This document shows, piece after piece, positions 34,237 through 45,549 of a stretch of DNA of 64,000 bases (the first letter of the stretch is position 1; every line of letters starts with the position of its first letter). The DNA comes from Cristatella mucedo (taxonomy: Eukaryota > Bryozoa > Phylactolaemata > Cristatellidae). The notes under the pieces were generated by a model, which was not told where the DNA came from, did no database searches, and saw only the letters and a list, made by a program, of their open reading frames with translations. The position numbers were made by a program, and so were the translations under genes. Location of the stretch: positions 926,237 to 990,236 of the forward strand of contig WPIO01000143.1 of NCBI GenBank assembly GCA_009760855.2. The letters are read 5' to 3'.

Positions 34237-37200
34237 ATAAAATAATTATAATAATATTGCACTTGATAAAGCGCCCTCAGAGAACTTAATATGGTTAGGG
34301 GTTACCTGCACAGAGTCAGCGTGCAAATGTGGTTAGTGGCTGCATCCACAGTGTCAGCACGCATAAGCACATCAATGACGAATCACAGGGACCCACTAAA
34401 TGCTGTCCTAAATAGGTGTGTTTTTAAGTTTCTTTTAAATGTGGTCAGGTCAGGGGATGTTCTGACAGGTCGGGAGGCAGTTCCAGGCTTTGGGAGCATG
34501 CGAACTAAATGCACGGTCTCCAAAGGATTTAAGGTTTGTACGAGGTATTTCCAGACTGTTGGATTCCAAAAAGCGAGTGGTACGATGCTTGGCCTGATGG
34601 GGTAGTATATCTGAAAGATAGGCTGGAGCCAAACAATGAAGAGACCTAAAAGTGAGCGACAAAACCTTGAAGTCAATCCGTTGCTTGACTAGTAGCCAGT
34701 GCAGGTCGGCGAGAAGTGGAGTAATGTGGCAACTGCAACGCTCACGACAGACAAGCCTAGCTGCAGAGTTTAGCACCAGCTGCAATCACCTGATCGCACA
34801 TGCTGGTAGGCCAGTAAGCAGTGAGTTGCAGAAGTCGAGACGAGATGTCACGAATGCATGGACCAGCTTGGACGTGGTATCCTTATCTGAACAAGCTCTA
34901 ATTTTAGCAATGTTATGAAGCTGAAAATAGGCAGATTTGACTGTGGAGCTGATGTGGTCGTCTAACGAGAGGTCGCTTTGGAATATGACACCTAGATTTC
35001 GAGCTGATTCAACTGGAAATATGATGGCAGAGCCAATTTTGAAAGTCAGCCTTTCCAATTTTTGAATCACACTGGGTTTACCCATAACTAGTAAGTTAGT
35101 TTTATCATAGTTTAGTTTTAGAAAATTTGCTGCCATCCATGTGCGGATGTTATCAATGCATGCAGCAAGTGAGTTGAGAGAATTTCAGGTGCTCGAAGGC
35201 TGGGAGGGATCAAAGCAAAGGTACAACTGAGTGTCATCCGCATAGAAGTGAAAGCCTAGATTGTGCTTGGCTATCACATCAGCAAGAGGGAGAGTATATA
35301 CCGTGAAAAGAACCGGACCTAGCACAGAGCCCTGAGGTACTCCATATTTTAGAGGTACTTCAGATGATCTTTGTCCATTCACGTCAACACTCTGGAGTCT
35401 CCTACTGAGGTAGGATCTGAACCACTGCAGAGCAGTGCCAGTGATGCCCAGTCGAGATGAGAGGCGCTCTAGAAGTACTTTGTGATCGATGGCATTAAAA
35501 GCTGCCGAAAGATCGAGCAAAACAAGAAGAGACACTCTACCCATGTCTGCATTCCTAAGTAGGTCGTTGTATACCCGAAGCAATCGTGACTCTGTGGAGT
35601 GATTAGCTCTAAAGCCAGACTGGAACTTACTAGCAAGGTGTGAGGTTTCGATATAGGAGTTCAGATGGTCTGCCACGACCCGTTCCAGAGTCTTTAATAA
35701 GAATGGTAGAAGGGAGACTGGGCAGTAGTTGCTTAAGTTCTCTTGGTCTAGTGTAGCTTTCTTGAGAAGTGGCCTGACTACAGCTTTTTTTAAAGGTGCT
35801 GGGACCTGACCTGAGGCTAATGACATATTAATGATGTTGGTTATGCATGGCAGCAGCAGATCGATGCAACGTAGGAGCAGGACAGTGGGAATAGGGTCCA
35901 GCGGACTTGTTGTCTTCTTTGATTGAGATACGAACTTTAGGACTAGATCACTAGTGACCTGCTTAAATGCAGACATTGAGGTGCAGCCAGGAACCGAGGA
36001 ACAGCATTCTAGTGGGAAGGTTGTCATCGCAGGGATGGATTCCCTGATCTTGTCTATCTTTTGCACAAACAATCGAGAGAAGCGATCGGCTAGATCATCA
36101 CAAGGATCATCAGGTAAGGAGCTAACCTGGGAACGGTTGAGGAGATGGTTTATTGTCGACATCAGGATTTTTGGATTGTGCATCTGTGATTCAACAATGT
36201 CTCTATAGAAGCTAGACTTGGCCTTTGCTAGGATCGATTGGTACGACCTACAGTAGTCTTCATATGCCTGTCGATGGACAGTTAGTCCGGATCTTTTAAA
36301 TGCCTTTTCAAGCTTTCGTTTAGTAGACTTGGCTAGTTTAATGTCTGTGGTAAACCATTGGCCGTCTGGGCGGGGGCGCACAGTGCGCTTTGTCAGAGGT
36401 GCAAACTCGTTAAACGTGTCAGCTAGTGTCGTGTTGTAGCAATCTACCAGTGATGACAGATCGGAGGGAGGACTGAGCAGCAAAGGTGAAGCAGATATTT
36501 CCGCACGGACAGCATCGATGTCAAGGGTCTTGAGGTTTCGCGATTCACAGGTTATTTTAGAGGAGAATGTGGGCACACACTGTAGATTGATGAGATCTGC
36601 ATGTGGTCAGATAAGCAGGATTTGGTGATAACTGGTGATGACAAAGTGCAGTTATATGAGAAAATTTGGTCGAGTGTGTGACCCTTGATGTGGGTAGGGC
36701 CATGCACATGTGCCACAAGAAATAATGAGTCTGTCAATGCACGAAATTCGGTGCTGAAAGCGTCAGATAAGTTATCAAAGTGAACGTTGAAATCACCCAT
36801 AATGAGAAAGGATCGATTTCTTGCATACAAAATCGAAATGAGTTCGGAGAAATCTGAGATAAAGGAGGATTTGGCACCTGGTGGGCGATAGACTGCCACT
36901 ATCGGTAGCTTGTTTTCGGGTGAGACCAGGACAATTGATTCAAAAGACTGCTTCGAGGGTAGCACAAATGGCTTGAAGTTGAATTTCGAGCGCACGATAA
37001 TAGCAACTCCACCTCCAGTTTTGATTGATCTAGGGGTGTGAAAGAACGTGAAACCAGATGGAGTAGCGTCTTTAATTGTCGGGCAGTTTGTCGATTTCAG
37101 CCAAGTTTCAGTTAGGGCGAGCAGGTCGATACTATTTTCAGAAATAAGGTCGTTTATCACTAGAGGTTTATTGCACATTGAGCGAGAATTCCAGAAGCAA

Positions 37201-37240
37201 GCGCTGAGTCTGGCCGATTGGGTTAATGTGGGCTCTAGCA
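34237..37240 (-). mobile_element. L2-like LINE, nearly complete ORF2
   Basis: On the minus strand, 37,241-36,552 encodes an APE-type endonuclease (FWNSRSMCNK, LTETWLKS, GDFNVHFD, HTLDQIFS, CLSDH). A frameshift near 36,560 leads into the reverse transcriptase, 36,576-35,185 ([57 protein letters not shown]). A TGA follows PSQPSST, then the thumb region 35,136-34,383 with further frame changes (LNYDKTNLLVMGKPSVIQK; VQLVLNSAARLVCRER frame). The 3' UTR ends in AAGTTCTCTGAGGGCGCTTT and an AT-rich tail; part of the terminal hairpin is deleted. ORF1 and the 5' UTR are absent, so it is 5'-truncated. It is inactive. Confidence 0.9.
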
Positions 37241-37890
37241 AGGCGCACCTATCTCAGCGTGTTTGTCAATACTGCCCCTATCTCAGTGCTCTTGAGCACA
37301 GCCCACCTGTCTCAGTTAGTGTCTGTACTGCCGTTACCTCAGTGCGTTTGCATACAGCCCACCTATCACAGAGCCTGTGTCTGTACCACCCCTATCTTAG
37401 TGCCTATCTCTGTACTGCCCCAATATCTCGAAGTGCTAGAGCAGAGCTCACCTATCTCAGTATCTATGTCTCTACTGACCCTATCTTCGTGCGCTTGCTC
37501 AGAGTGCACCTATGTCAGTGCATATGTCTGTATTGCACCTATCTCAGTGGCTTATTTCTTTACAGCCCCTATCTCAGTGAGCTTCAGCAGAGCCCACCTA
37601 TCTCAGTGCTAATGTCCATACCGTCTCTATCTCAGTGGGTTTGCTCAGAGTGCACCCATCTCAGTGCCTATGTCTGTATTGCCCCTATCTCAGTGCACTA
37701 GCTCAGAGTGCACCTATCACAGAGCATATGTCATTACAGCCCCTATTTCAGTGAGCTTGCTCAGAGCACACCTATCTCAGTGCGAATGTCTGTACTGACC
37801 TAATCTCAGTGCCCTTGCGAGGAGCCCACCTATCTCAGTGAGTATATCTGTACCGCCCCCTATATCCATTTGCTTGTTCAGAGCACAAGA
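37240..37890 (+). repeat. 29-bp minisatellite array, right of the LINE
   Basis: Continuation of the 33.3-34.2 kb array with the same CCTATCTCAGTG-based units. The long open frames across the LINE/minisatellite junction (such as 37,048-37,701) arise because a 29-bp period visits all three frames and the unit has few stops. Confidence 0.85.
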
Positions 37891-38568
37891 CATTTGCGGC
37901 TCAGCCGAATGGTTTTCAGCCTTCTTTTAAGGAAAAAACTGTGCTCATTCGTGCCTGTATAAAGCCCCTTCAGACTAAAGTATCTGCCGAATCGAAACCA
38001 GTGATCTTCCATTAAATGTTTTTGAGGTTTCTGCATGTGCTGGTGCTAGGATAATAGGGTTTAGTATAAAGGGCTCCTCTCCTGAAGACCTGATACCATC
38101 ATCTCTGCGGTCTTCACTAGCGTTTCACCCTAGCCCAGCCATTACCGTGATTGTCAAGGGTTCCCTCGAAAAAAAGGTTCTATTCAAGTTCCACAAATCG
38201 GCAATCGTTGGATGCATACTTAAAAAGCCTGGATTAGATATAGACGTCCTTACTAACCATCGTCCGGTTTCCGTTGTTACCTTATTGTCAAATATTCTTG
38301 AAAAAAAACGTAGCCAAGCGGCTGGTAGCACACGTTGCAAAGTCAGAAAAACTTCAATCGGGTTTCAATGAGCGACACTCCACTGTAACTGCTCTCCTCC
38401 GTGAAACCAATGACATCCTATGCACCATTGATGATGTTAATATCACTGTACTGGTGCTGCTAGATCTATCCACTGGCTCCTATACCATTGATCACCATGA
38501 CCTACTGGAACAATTAAGTACAACGATTGGTCTGGCAGATAAGGCACTGGCTTTGTCTAAATCGCAAT
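37890..38568 (+). mobile_element. L2-like LINE RT fragment (second subfamily)
   Basis: It encodes, with frameshifts, an AEKFSAFF-like stretch, then IVGCILKKPGLDIDVLTNHR, PVSVVTLLSNILEK, LQSGFNERHSTVTALL, and LVLLDLSTGSYTIDHH. This is the N-terminal half of an L2-type reverse transcriptase, closest to the fragment at 3,362-3,700. The palm YADD motif is not present. Confidence 0.8.
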
Positions 38569-38569
38569 A

Positions 38570-39455
38570 ATAATAATATAATAATAATGCACCTGATAAA
38601 GTGCCCTCAGAGAACTCAATCTCTCTCTACGTGCTTTACATTTGCTGCAAAGGGAAATGCAATTGAATGGTGAGTAATATCATGCTTGATAAACAAACAA
38701 AATGAATGACTTGATTAGGGGTCATGATTAGGGGTGACATGCACAGGGTCAGCATGCAAATGTGGTTAGTGGCAGAATGCACAGTGTCTGCACTCATAAG
38801 CACGTGAAGTACGAATCACAGGGACCCACTAAACACTATCCTAAATAGGCGTGTTCATAAGTTCTTTTCAATTGTGGTCAGGTCAGGGGATGTTCTGACG
38901 CAGGTCGGGAGGGAGTTCCATGCTTTCGGAGCATACGAACTAAATGCACGGTCTGCGAAGGATTTAAGGTTCGTACGAGGTAATTTTATATTGTTCGACT
39001 CCGAAAAGCAGGTGGTACTATGCTTGGCCTTGTGGGGGAGTAGATATGAGAGATAGGCTGGAGCCAAAGAAGGATGTGACCTCAAAGTGAGCGAGCAAAC
39101 CTCGAAGTCGATTCGTTGCTTGACTGGTAGCCAGTACAGGTAGGCGAGACGTGGTGCAATGTGGCAACGTGGACGCTCATAACAGACACGCCTAGCTGCA
39201 GAGTTTTGCACCATCTGCAATCGCCTGATCGCACAAGCTGGTAGGCCAGTAAGCAGTGAAATGCAGAAGTCGAGACGGGATGTCACGAATGCATGGACCA
39301 ACTTTGACGTGGTAGCCTTATCTAAACAAGCCCCAATTTTAGCTATGTTATGAAGCTGAAAATATGCAGATTTGACAGTGGAGCTGATACGGTCTTCTAA
39401 CGAGATGTCGCTGTGGAATATGACAGCTAGATTTCGACCTGATTCAACCGGAGAT
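38570..39455 (-). mobile_element. L2-like LINE C-terminal RT and 3' end
   Basis: The minus strand encodes SPVESGRNLAVIFHSDISLE, STVKSAYFQLHNIAKIGACL, VTSRLDFCISLLTGLPACAI, YLYWLPVKQRIDFEV and SFADRAFSSYAPKAWNSLPT, then a 3' UTR ending in the terminal hairpin and an ATTATTAT tail at 38,570-38,590. It abuts the preceding fragment back to back. It is the same subfamily as 60,333-61,100. Confidence 0.85.
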
Positions 39456-40019
39456 CCCAAGCACCAGGTCGCGCCCATACATTTGCCATGAACTCGAGCG
39501 TGGCCTGCTGTGAGCTGTTGGTTTGCAATATTCAGCAATTGGCTCCGGCAGCGAGAGCTCCTTTTCTGCAGTATGGAGTTGACCGGTTAGTGCGAGAAGG
39601 CGGCCATACGGCAGGGGCATAGCTCTGCAGTACATCGGCCGGAAGGAGTTAGGTAGCAACAACTGGACGTTGTCGCTTTGCCATCCCGGTGCCTATCCAA
39701 CCTCGATAAGCTCTTAGTCTCTGGGGCGAACCTGCAATGAATATCTGAGATGAGAGTGAATGTGAGGCAAAGTCATTGTTTGACATTTGCGCAGCACATC
39801 GGGAATGAGGAAATGTCTTCCTCGGCTTTGCAGGCAAGCTGAAAAGGAAGCATTTCCATTGGCTATCAATAACTTGCTATAGTTCCACAGCCGCTAGCTT
39901 GCTAGAACAAAAGAAGGTAAACCTCACGCGGTCTGAACCTGAGTAGACATATAGAGGAACATGTGACATTCTGCAGCTTCTTTTTAAATCTTGTCAAGTC
40001 CACGGATTATAACATGAGC

Positions 40020-40020
<1 letters not shown>
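39456..40020 (-). repeat. Segment shared inverted with 59,570-59,880
   Basis: About 420 bp here (for example CTCGAGCGTGGCCTGCTGTG and TTTGCAATATTCAGCAATTG) match 59,570-59,870 in inverse orientation, and in both places the segment lies near a second-subfamily LINE 3' part. This is the outer extension of the U5/U6 inverted pair. No gene is seen. Confidence 0.55.

Positions 40021-40022
<2 letters not shown>

Positions 40023-40104
<82 letters not shown>
40023..40104 (+). repeat. TA microsatellite
   Basis: About 80 bp of nearly uninterrupted TA dinucleotides, with one GTA interruption near 40,091. It has no counterpart at the related junctions. The Tyr/Ile frame is an artefact. Confidence 0.95.
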
Positions 40105-40134
40105 TTAGTTATATGTGCATGAGCTATATATATG

Positions 40135-40825
40135 TGCAAGCACACTGAAATAGGAACGGTACAAACCTACGATCTGTGATAGGTGAACCCTGAGCAAGCT
40201 CACTGAAACAGGGCCTGTACAGACATATGCTCTCCGATATGTGCACCCTGAGCAAGGTCAGTGAAATAGACATAAGCACTATGATAGGGGCGCTCTGTGC
40301 ATGCACACTGAAATAGGGGTGGTACAGACATGCGCTCTGTGCTAGCTGAACTCTGAGGAAGTGCACTGAGACAGGGGCGGTATAGACATACTCACTAAGG
40401 TATGTGGGCTCTTCTTAAGGGCACTGAGATAGGGGCAGTAGAGAATCAAGATACTGAGACAGGGGCACAACCGACGTAGGCACTGAGATGGGTCCACTCT
40501 GAGCAAGCACACTTATATAGCTGTGGTATGGACATTAGCACTGAGATAAGTGCGTTCTGCTCAAGCACACTGAGATAACGGCAGTACCGACATGTGCACT
40601 GAGATTAGTGTGCCCTACTCAAGCACACTGATATAGGGCCTGTAAAGACCTAAGCCACTAAGATAGGGGCGGTACAGACATTAGCACTGAGATGGGGGCA
40701 GTCAGCTCAAGTGCACTGAAACAGGGGCTGTACAGACATGAGCACTGAAACAGGAATACTCTGTGCATGCAGACTGAGATATGGGAGCTCTGAACATGCA
40801 CACTGAAGTAGGTGACCTTTGGGCA
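40135..40825 (-). repeat. 29-bp minisatellite array
   Basis: Minus-oriented array of the same two alternating 29-bp unit types (plus-strand form GCACTGAGATAGGGGCGGTA). It ends in the GACCTTTGGGCATGCAAAAC box that starts block X. Confidence 0.85.
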
Positions 40826-41090
40826 TGCAAAACTTGACTCGAAGAGGAATCCCGTATAGTCCATAGCAGGCTGGAAAGTTGTCATCAACTTTTTCTTCTC
40901 ACCGTGCAACGTCGCACTCGGCACCAGCTCCTATTTCTCGAGTTTCGTGGCTGCACTTCATTGGATGGGCAGGAAGTTCTTCTTACGGTATGACGTCACG
41001 CGAATATCTTTAATCCGGCATGTGCTTTTTTCAAACGGTCGCCAGTGGACGTCACTAAGATTCGCCTAATTTATAAAAAAAGAGATATTG
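40826..41090 (+). repeat. Block X, short copy (U5)
   Basis: A truncated X of the same extent as 2,840-3,085, with the perfect palindrome TGACGTCA at 40,991-40,998 and the CGGTCGCCAGTGGACGTCAC box. The long GC-rich half of X is absent, as in U1. Confidence 0.6.
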
Positions 41091-42660
41091 CTCTTAAATT
41101 AAATTAAATCGTTTATTTTTAGGACTCAGTGGTTTAAGTTTATATTTTTCTGGGTTTAAGTTTTTGCGTTTAGGCTTTAGGGGTGTAGTGTTTGATTTTT
41201 AGAAAAAACCTCTTAATAGAAAGATATCTCAGAATCACTCCATGGCTCTGCTTGATGTGGTAAGAGATTTTTCGGCTGTAACAAGTGGCAGCAAGATTGT
41301 GAAACATTCAGGGTTAGCATGATCCCTTAGTGGTTCTGTGTGGAGCTGTGATGCACTGATACGCGTTACCTTTATTTGCACTAGTCATAAAAGAAAGTCT
41401 GGAGGAAAAGGTCGCCAGTTCTCTTAGGGAGCAAAACCAACAAATGGTATGTAAGCATATATTACCTATGCTTGTATTTATGAATGCCTGCACATATCTT
41501 TACCTGTCAGCATACATGATTACACGCATGTTTACGTGTATATGAGTATGTACATTTTAACTGTGTGCGTTTTCATTTTCGTTTGTCAGTCCCTCACACC
41601 TAAAAGAGCTTAGGGATCCAAACAAGACTGTTATTGTTCGCAGCATGCGACCGGGAGGGGGAGTTGCTGCATAGCCTGTCGTGAAGCCCAGCCTATACTT
41701 GCCGCCTGGCAAGTGGTTCAGCATGACTTTTGATAGCGTATTTGAATCACATTTATCTAACTCTGGGACTTGACTCATTCGCTCTTTCACAACGTATGCA
41801 GTTTTACGTTGTGACTGTCTGTTCGCCATTGCTGTTATGTATGCGAAGTTTTTGATTAGCATAGCTGTGGTTAAGTCCCTGCCAGCAGGATTTCAGACAT
41901 TGTGTACCTCAGATACTAACACTCGGTAGTTGCTATGCATTTCGAATATCGTTTCGATTGTGGCCTGTCATATGAGTAGTCATAAGTAGCCATAGCGTTC
42001 GCAACTTCTTTCAGAAAAACGGAAGATTTTGGTTACAAATGTGATTCAAAAATGTCATCATTGTGCTTTATTGTTCTTAGATTTTATTTATCTTTACTAT
42101 ACAACCCAGAAAGACATTAGGACATCAGGTCGAAGGTGGTATGGTTGAATTTTCATCGGACAGTTGAAACTAAGGCTTCCAATGCCGTAGAGAAGACAAA
42201 CTCGGCTGCTTTGACCGGCAATCGAAATCCGTCTCGCCCGTGACTGCATTCGTTGTTCAGTTAGTGTAGCTGTATCGAATTGTAAAGCCGATCGGTCAAA
42301 ATATTCCCCAGAGTGTGCAGCTGGTTAAGACGGAAGTAAGTAATCTCTCGGACTTTAGCTCTGATACAGCGAACCTTTGGACCGCTAGAAAAACAAAGTG
42401 ATTTCTTCTAAGACTGGCGCTTGTGTGAAACTGTAATCTGCACATTCGGGCCAGCCACGTTTTGTGGTTGCAGCATACTCTTTCTGCTTGCACTAGGATT
42501 AAAAGAGCCAACGTGCTGGTTTAGTTATCGCTTTGTACTTGAAATGACTATTGCTGATCGCATAGATTTCCTTGCCACGAAACAGAAAGCAAGAGAAAGC
42601 AAGCTCATACAAAGCTCGACCCAAGTCATCGGCATGTAAGGTGTTGACTTGGTAAAAGAT
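41090..42660 (+). repeat. Block Y (U5)
   Basis: Direct copy of Y with all anchors (GGTCGCCAGTTCTCTTAGGG near 41,411; GCATGCGACCGGGAGGGGGA near 41,644). No gene is supported. Confidence 0.65.
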
Positions 42661-43647
42661 ATAGTTGTTGCTAGAAAAGCGGTTTCAAAGCGGTTAAAAT
42701 GGTGGTCTCCTTGGGGCCGTCACGATTGACCGTGGCATTGTTTCTTCGTTTCCCATGCGTTTTACCTGCTACCTGCACGTGATGAATGAAGTAAGTGTTA
42801 CCTGCAAGAGCTCCCGGCAGCCGGTTTCCCCGAATGTCTGGTCGTTTTATTGTTTATGCTTTTCTCAGAGTGATACTATGCAAATCGCTTCTTAACGTGG
42901 ATCTTTAATTAGCTTCCAGCGAGCTGCAAATATCCATATAGGGATTTATTTTTCTTGTGGTGCTGTCAAAATGACCAAGACATTGGTATTAACAACAATT
43001 ATAACTTTAGAGTATGTGTGTATATTTCCTATCAACGTGGTTAGTATTAGGATAGCTAGAATCTCGATTCGGTTGTACCCACCAGTCACTTTCGCATAAC
43101 CTTTTTGTTTGCGAAAAAATCATATCTATTTGCGAGTTCTATGCAGTACATCAATGCTAATTCACATTTATAAAGTCAGGCTTTTTTTCAGGAAAAAGCA
43201 GCAGTTGCCAGCTTGTTGAAAGCTAAAACGGGATGGTATTCGCTGGCCACAAAGTTGAGTTTTTGTATGGTATTGTGTGTATGTGTACTAGGACGTCATC
43301 TTTTTAATATCATGCCCTAGGGTTCACAATGATAAGACCGGATCTTACTTTTGAATACTTAGAGCCACGGTGGCCGGCTAGGGACTTTCTAATTTGGACT
43401 AGCTAGGTGTTTTACGTGAAGAAAGGCCGACTAGCACCTAAGGTATCTCTCTAAAAGGATGTACGACTTTGTAGGCGACGGGTTTGCGATAAGTAGCATT
43501 AATGAAGGAAACCTCTCGTGCTCAGGATAACTCTTTTGAGACGACTTTTGCTTTGCCAGAATTTTGAAGGACATTAATTAGAAAAGTATCAGTGTCATCT
43601 GAGGCACATGCTATCACATACTTTGCCTTCACCTTGTTAAATTTCAG
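42660..43647 (+). repeat. Block Z (U5)
   Basis: Direct copy of Z, ending in the acceptor CACCTTGTTAAATTTCAG at 43,647. About 43,410-43,600 it retains the same extra segment seen at 370-480 next to the U1 Q exon (minus-strand match with AAGGACATTAAT), which U3 lacks. Confidence 0.6.
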
Positions 43648-43980
43648 CAAAAACAGTGACAGCATCAATTTCAGCAGTTCCCGTATCGCACTCAATCCAT
43701 GGAGCGTCAGCAGAAGGTCTCTCAACCGTCCCAGCAACAGCACGTACTGCTGCAACAACAGTTTGTGGAGCAGCTACAGCAACTGATTGGCACTCAGCAG
43801 AATGGGCAGTGTCCCTTGCAACAGCCACAAACTGTGCAGGATTCTCGAGCAATGCATCAGAACAAGCAGCTTGGTCAACCACCACAACAGCACTCGCTCT
43901 TCCACCAGTCATTCCAGATGCCCTACACACCGTCTCATCAGCAGCCGAGTTGCAGTCTATTACATCATTGGAGGCAACCG
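43648..43980 (+). pseudogene. Q-rich exon, broken copy (U5)
   Basis: Full 333-nt length with acceptor, but the fourth codon is TGA (TGG in intact copies), and the donor reads CAACCG/GTACTT in place of CAACAG/GTATTT. From the internal Met at 43,699 the frame is open (MERQQKVSQPSQQQ), so decay is recent. Confidence 0.7.
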
Positions 43981-44059
43981 GTACTTACATCTCCTCAGCA
44001 GATGTAGAGGCATAAGTAAAGCATGTGTACAGTTCCCATAATAGGATGAGCTTGAATGC

Positions 44060-44420
44060 TCCTAGAGTGATTAGTCACTACGCTCCCAAAGCCTGTAACT
44101 CACTCTCGACTTGCATCGCGACATCTCTTGACTAGACGACATTTGAATGGAAACTGAAATAGCAATTATTTCTTTTAGCATTTAGTGGGCCCGTGATTCA
44201 CCCTTTATGTAGTCATGTGTGCTGAAATTGTGCATGTTGCCACTAACCATACTGGCATGCTGACCCTGTGCATGTCACCCTTAACGGACCATGTTATTCT
44301 TGTTGCTTATTGAGCTTGCTACCACTAACCATTCGATAGCGTTTCCTTTTCTGAAACTGTAAAGTGCCTAATAGGAGATTAAGTTATCTGAGGGCACTAT
44401 ATAAAACGCATTATTATTCT
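44060..44420 (+). mobile_element. Old L2-like LINE 3' end in the Q-E intron (U5)
   Basis: Same position and same truncation as at 14,800-15,150, with AAAGTGCC/GGCACTAT hairpin arms near 44,362 and 44,393 and an ATTATTATT tail. Confidence 0.7.
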
Positions 44421-44478
44421 TATAACTACTGGGTTCTTTGAGCGCTCTGAACTGATTTATTTCTATTGTTATTATCAG

Positions 44479-45549
44479 TCGTACCAGCCACAGCCACAGC
44501 ATATCAGCTCTGGTCATCAGATGCATGCGATGTTCTAGCCACTGCAGCAACAGCAGGTCATCTCTGCTCGTCATATGCAAGGGATGTCGGAGCCACAGGC
44601 GATCAGCTTACACCATCAGATGCAGGGGATGTTCCAGCCTCAGCCACAGCAACCCGGCTTCACCCATCAGATGCAGGGGTGGTTCCAGACCCAGTCACAG
44701 CAACCCGGCTTACGCAATCAGATGGAGGGGATGTGCCTGGCAATGCAAGGACAGACCTCAGTCCAGCAGTTGCACCAGGGTTACCAACCATGCTGGGCAC
44801 AGCAGAAGAATATAGGGATTTCTCAGCAGTTGGGACGACTGATTGAGCCTTACCAGGCACAGCAGCAGCAGATCAGCTCAGCCCAGAAGTTGCACGGACA
44901 GAGCAGACATATTCTCCCCAATTTGAACAGTCGTTTCTTGGAGGACAGCACAGGAAGGAACTGAGAAAACTATTTGTTCCTGGAGTGGACAGGGAGCGTG
45001 AAACACTAGTCAAGGCAATGGAAAATTATCGGTTGCTGATGCCAGAGCTGCAAACGCTGCAATAGAAGCACGTTACCAACGCAATAAACGTTCGAAAGCA
45101 AGCTTATCTGCAGCTTTTAAAACTTTGCGACCAAATTTGCAAGCGAGCTTCACGAGCTGGCCGGTCAGGTTCGTGAAATGGAAGAGCAGCTGAGGTAAGG
45201 TATCAGGGGGCGGCAGTGTGCTCTGCTAATGAAACCCAAACTCTTATCTTTTGGCATGGAAGCCAGTCGACAGGCTGGCGAGGTCACTGGAGAAAACCCA
45301 TTTCACGGCAGCGCCAATAGCGGGAGCTCAAGTGCTGCTGGCACAGCCATTGAGAAGCGACCAGTCGTCGATGCCATCGATCGAGGTTGCCTCTTGTAGC
45401 CAATAGCTGTACTCGGCCGTCGACCCGTACGAGCTCTCCCGGGTCGGGCATGATGGAAATGCAGTGCAGCCGTCAACTGATGTGCTTGTTTCTGTCAATG
45501 GGCCAAGGTCCTCTTTGACGTGTCCCAGATCAGCTTCGATGGTAGGTAG
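44479..45549 (+). pseudogene. Exon E, broken copy (U5)
   Basis: Starts SYQPQPQHISSGHQ after TATTGTTATTATCAG. A CAG to TAG change occurs at about codon 19 (MHAMF then stop). The 44,575-44,964 section is open but has lost several Q repeats, then a frameshift follows RHILPN. The coiled-coil part carries further deletions and stops (TAG near 45,062, TAA near 45,196). The end aligns to VSQISS with a stop at 45,547-45,549. It cannot make the protein. Confidence 0.75.

Noticed and set aside
33275..37701. Long open frames in the minisatellite arrays (such as 33,275-33,535, 37,048-37,701, 61,106-61,564) rich in PYLS/PISV motifs
   Set aside because: They are translations of 29-bp tandem repeats, open in more than one frame and on differing strands, sometimes running across a LINE boundary.
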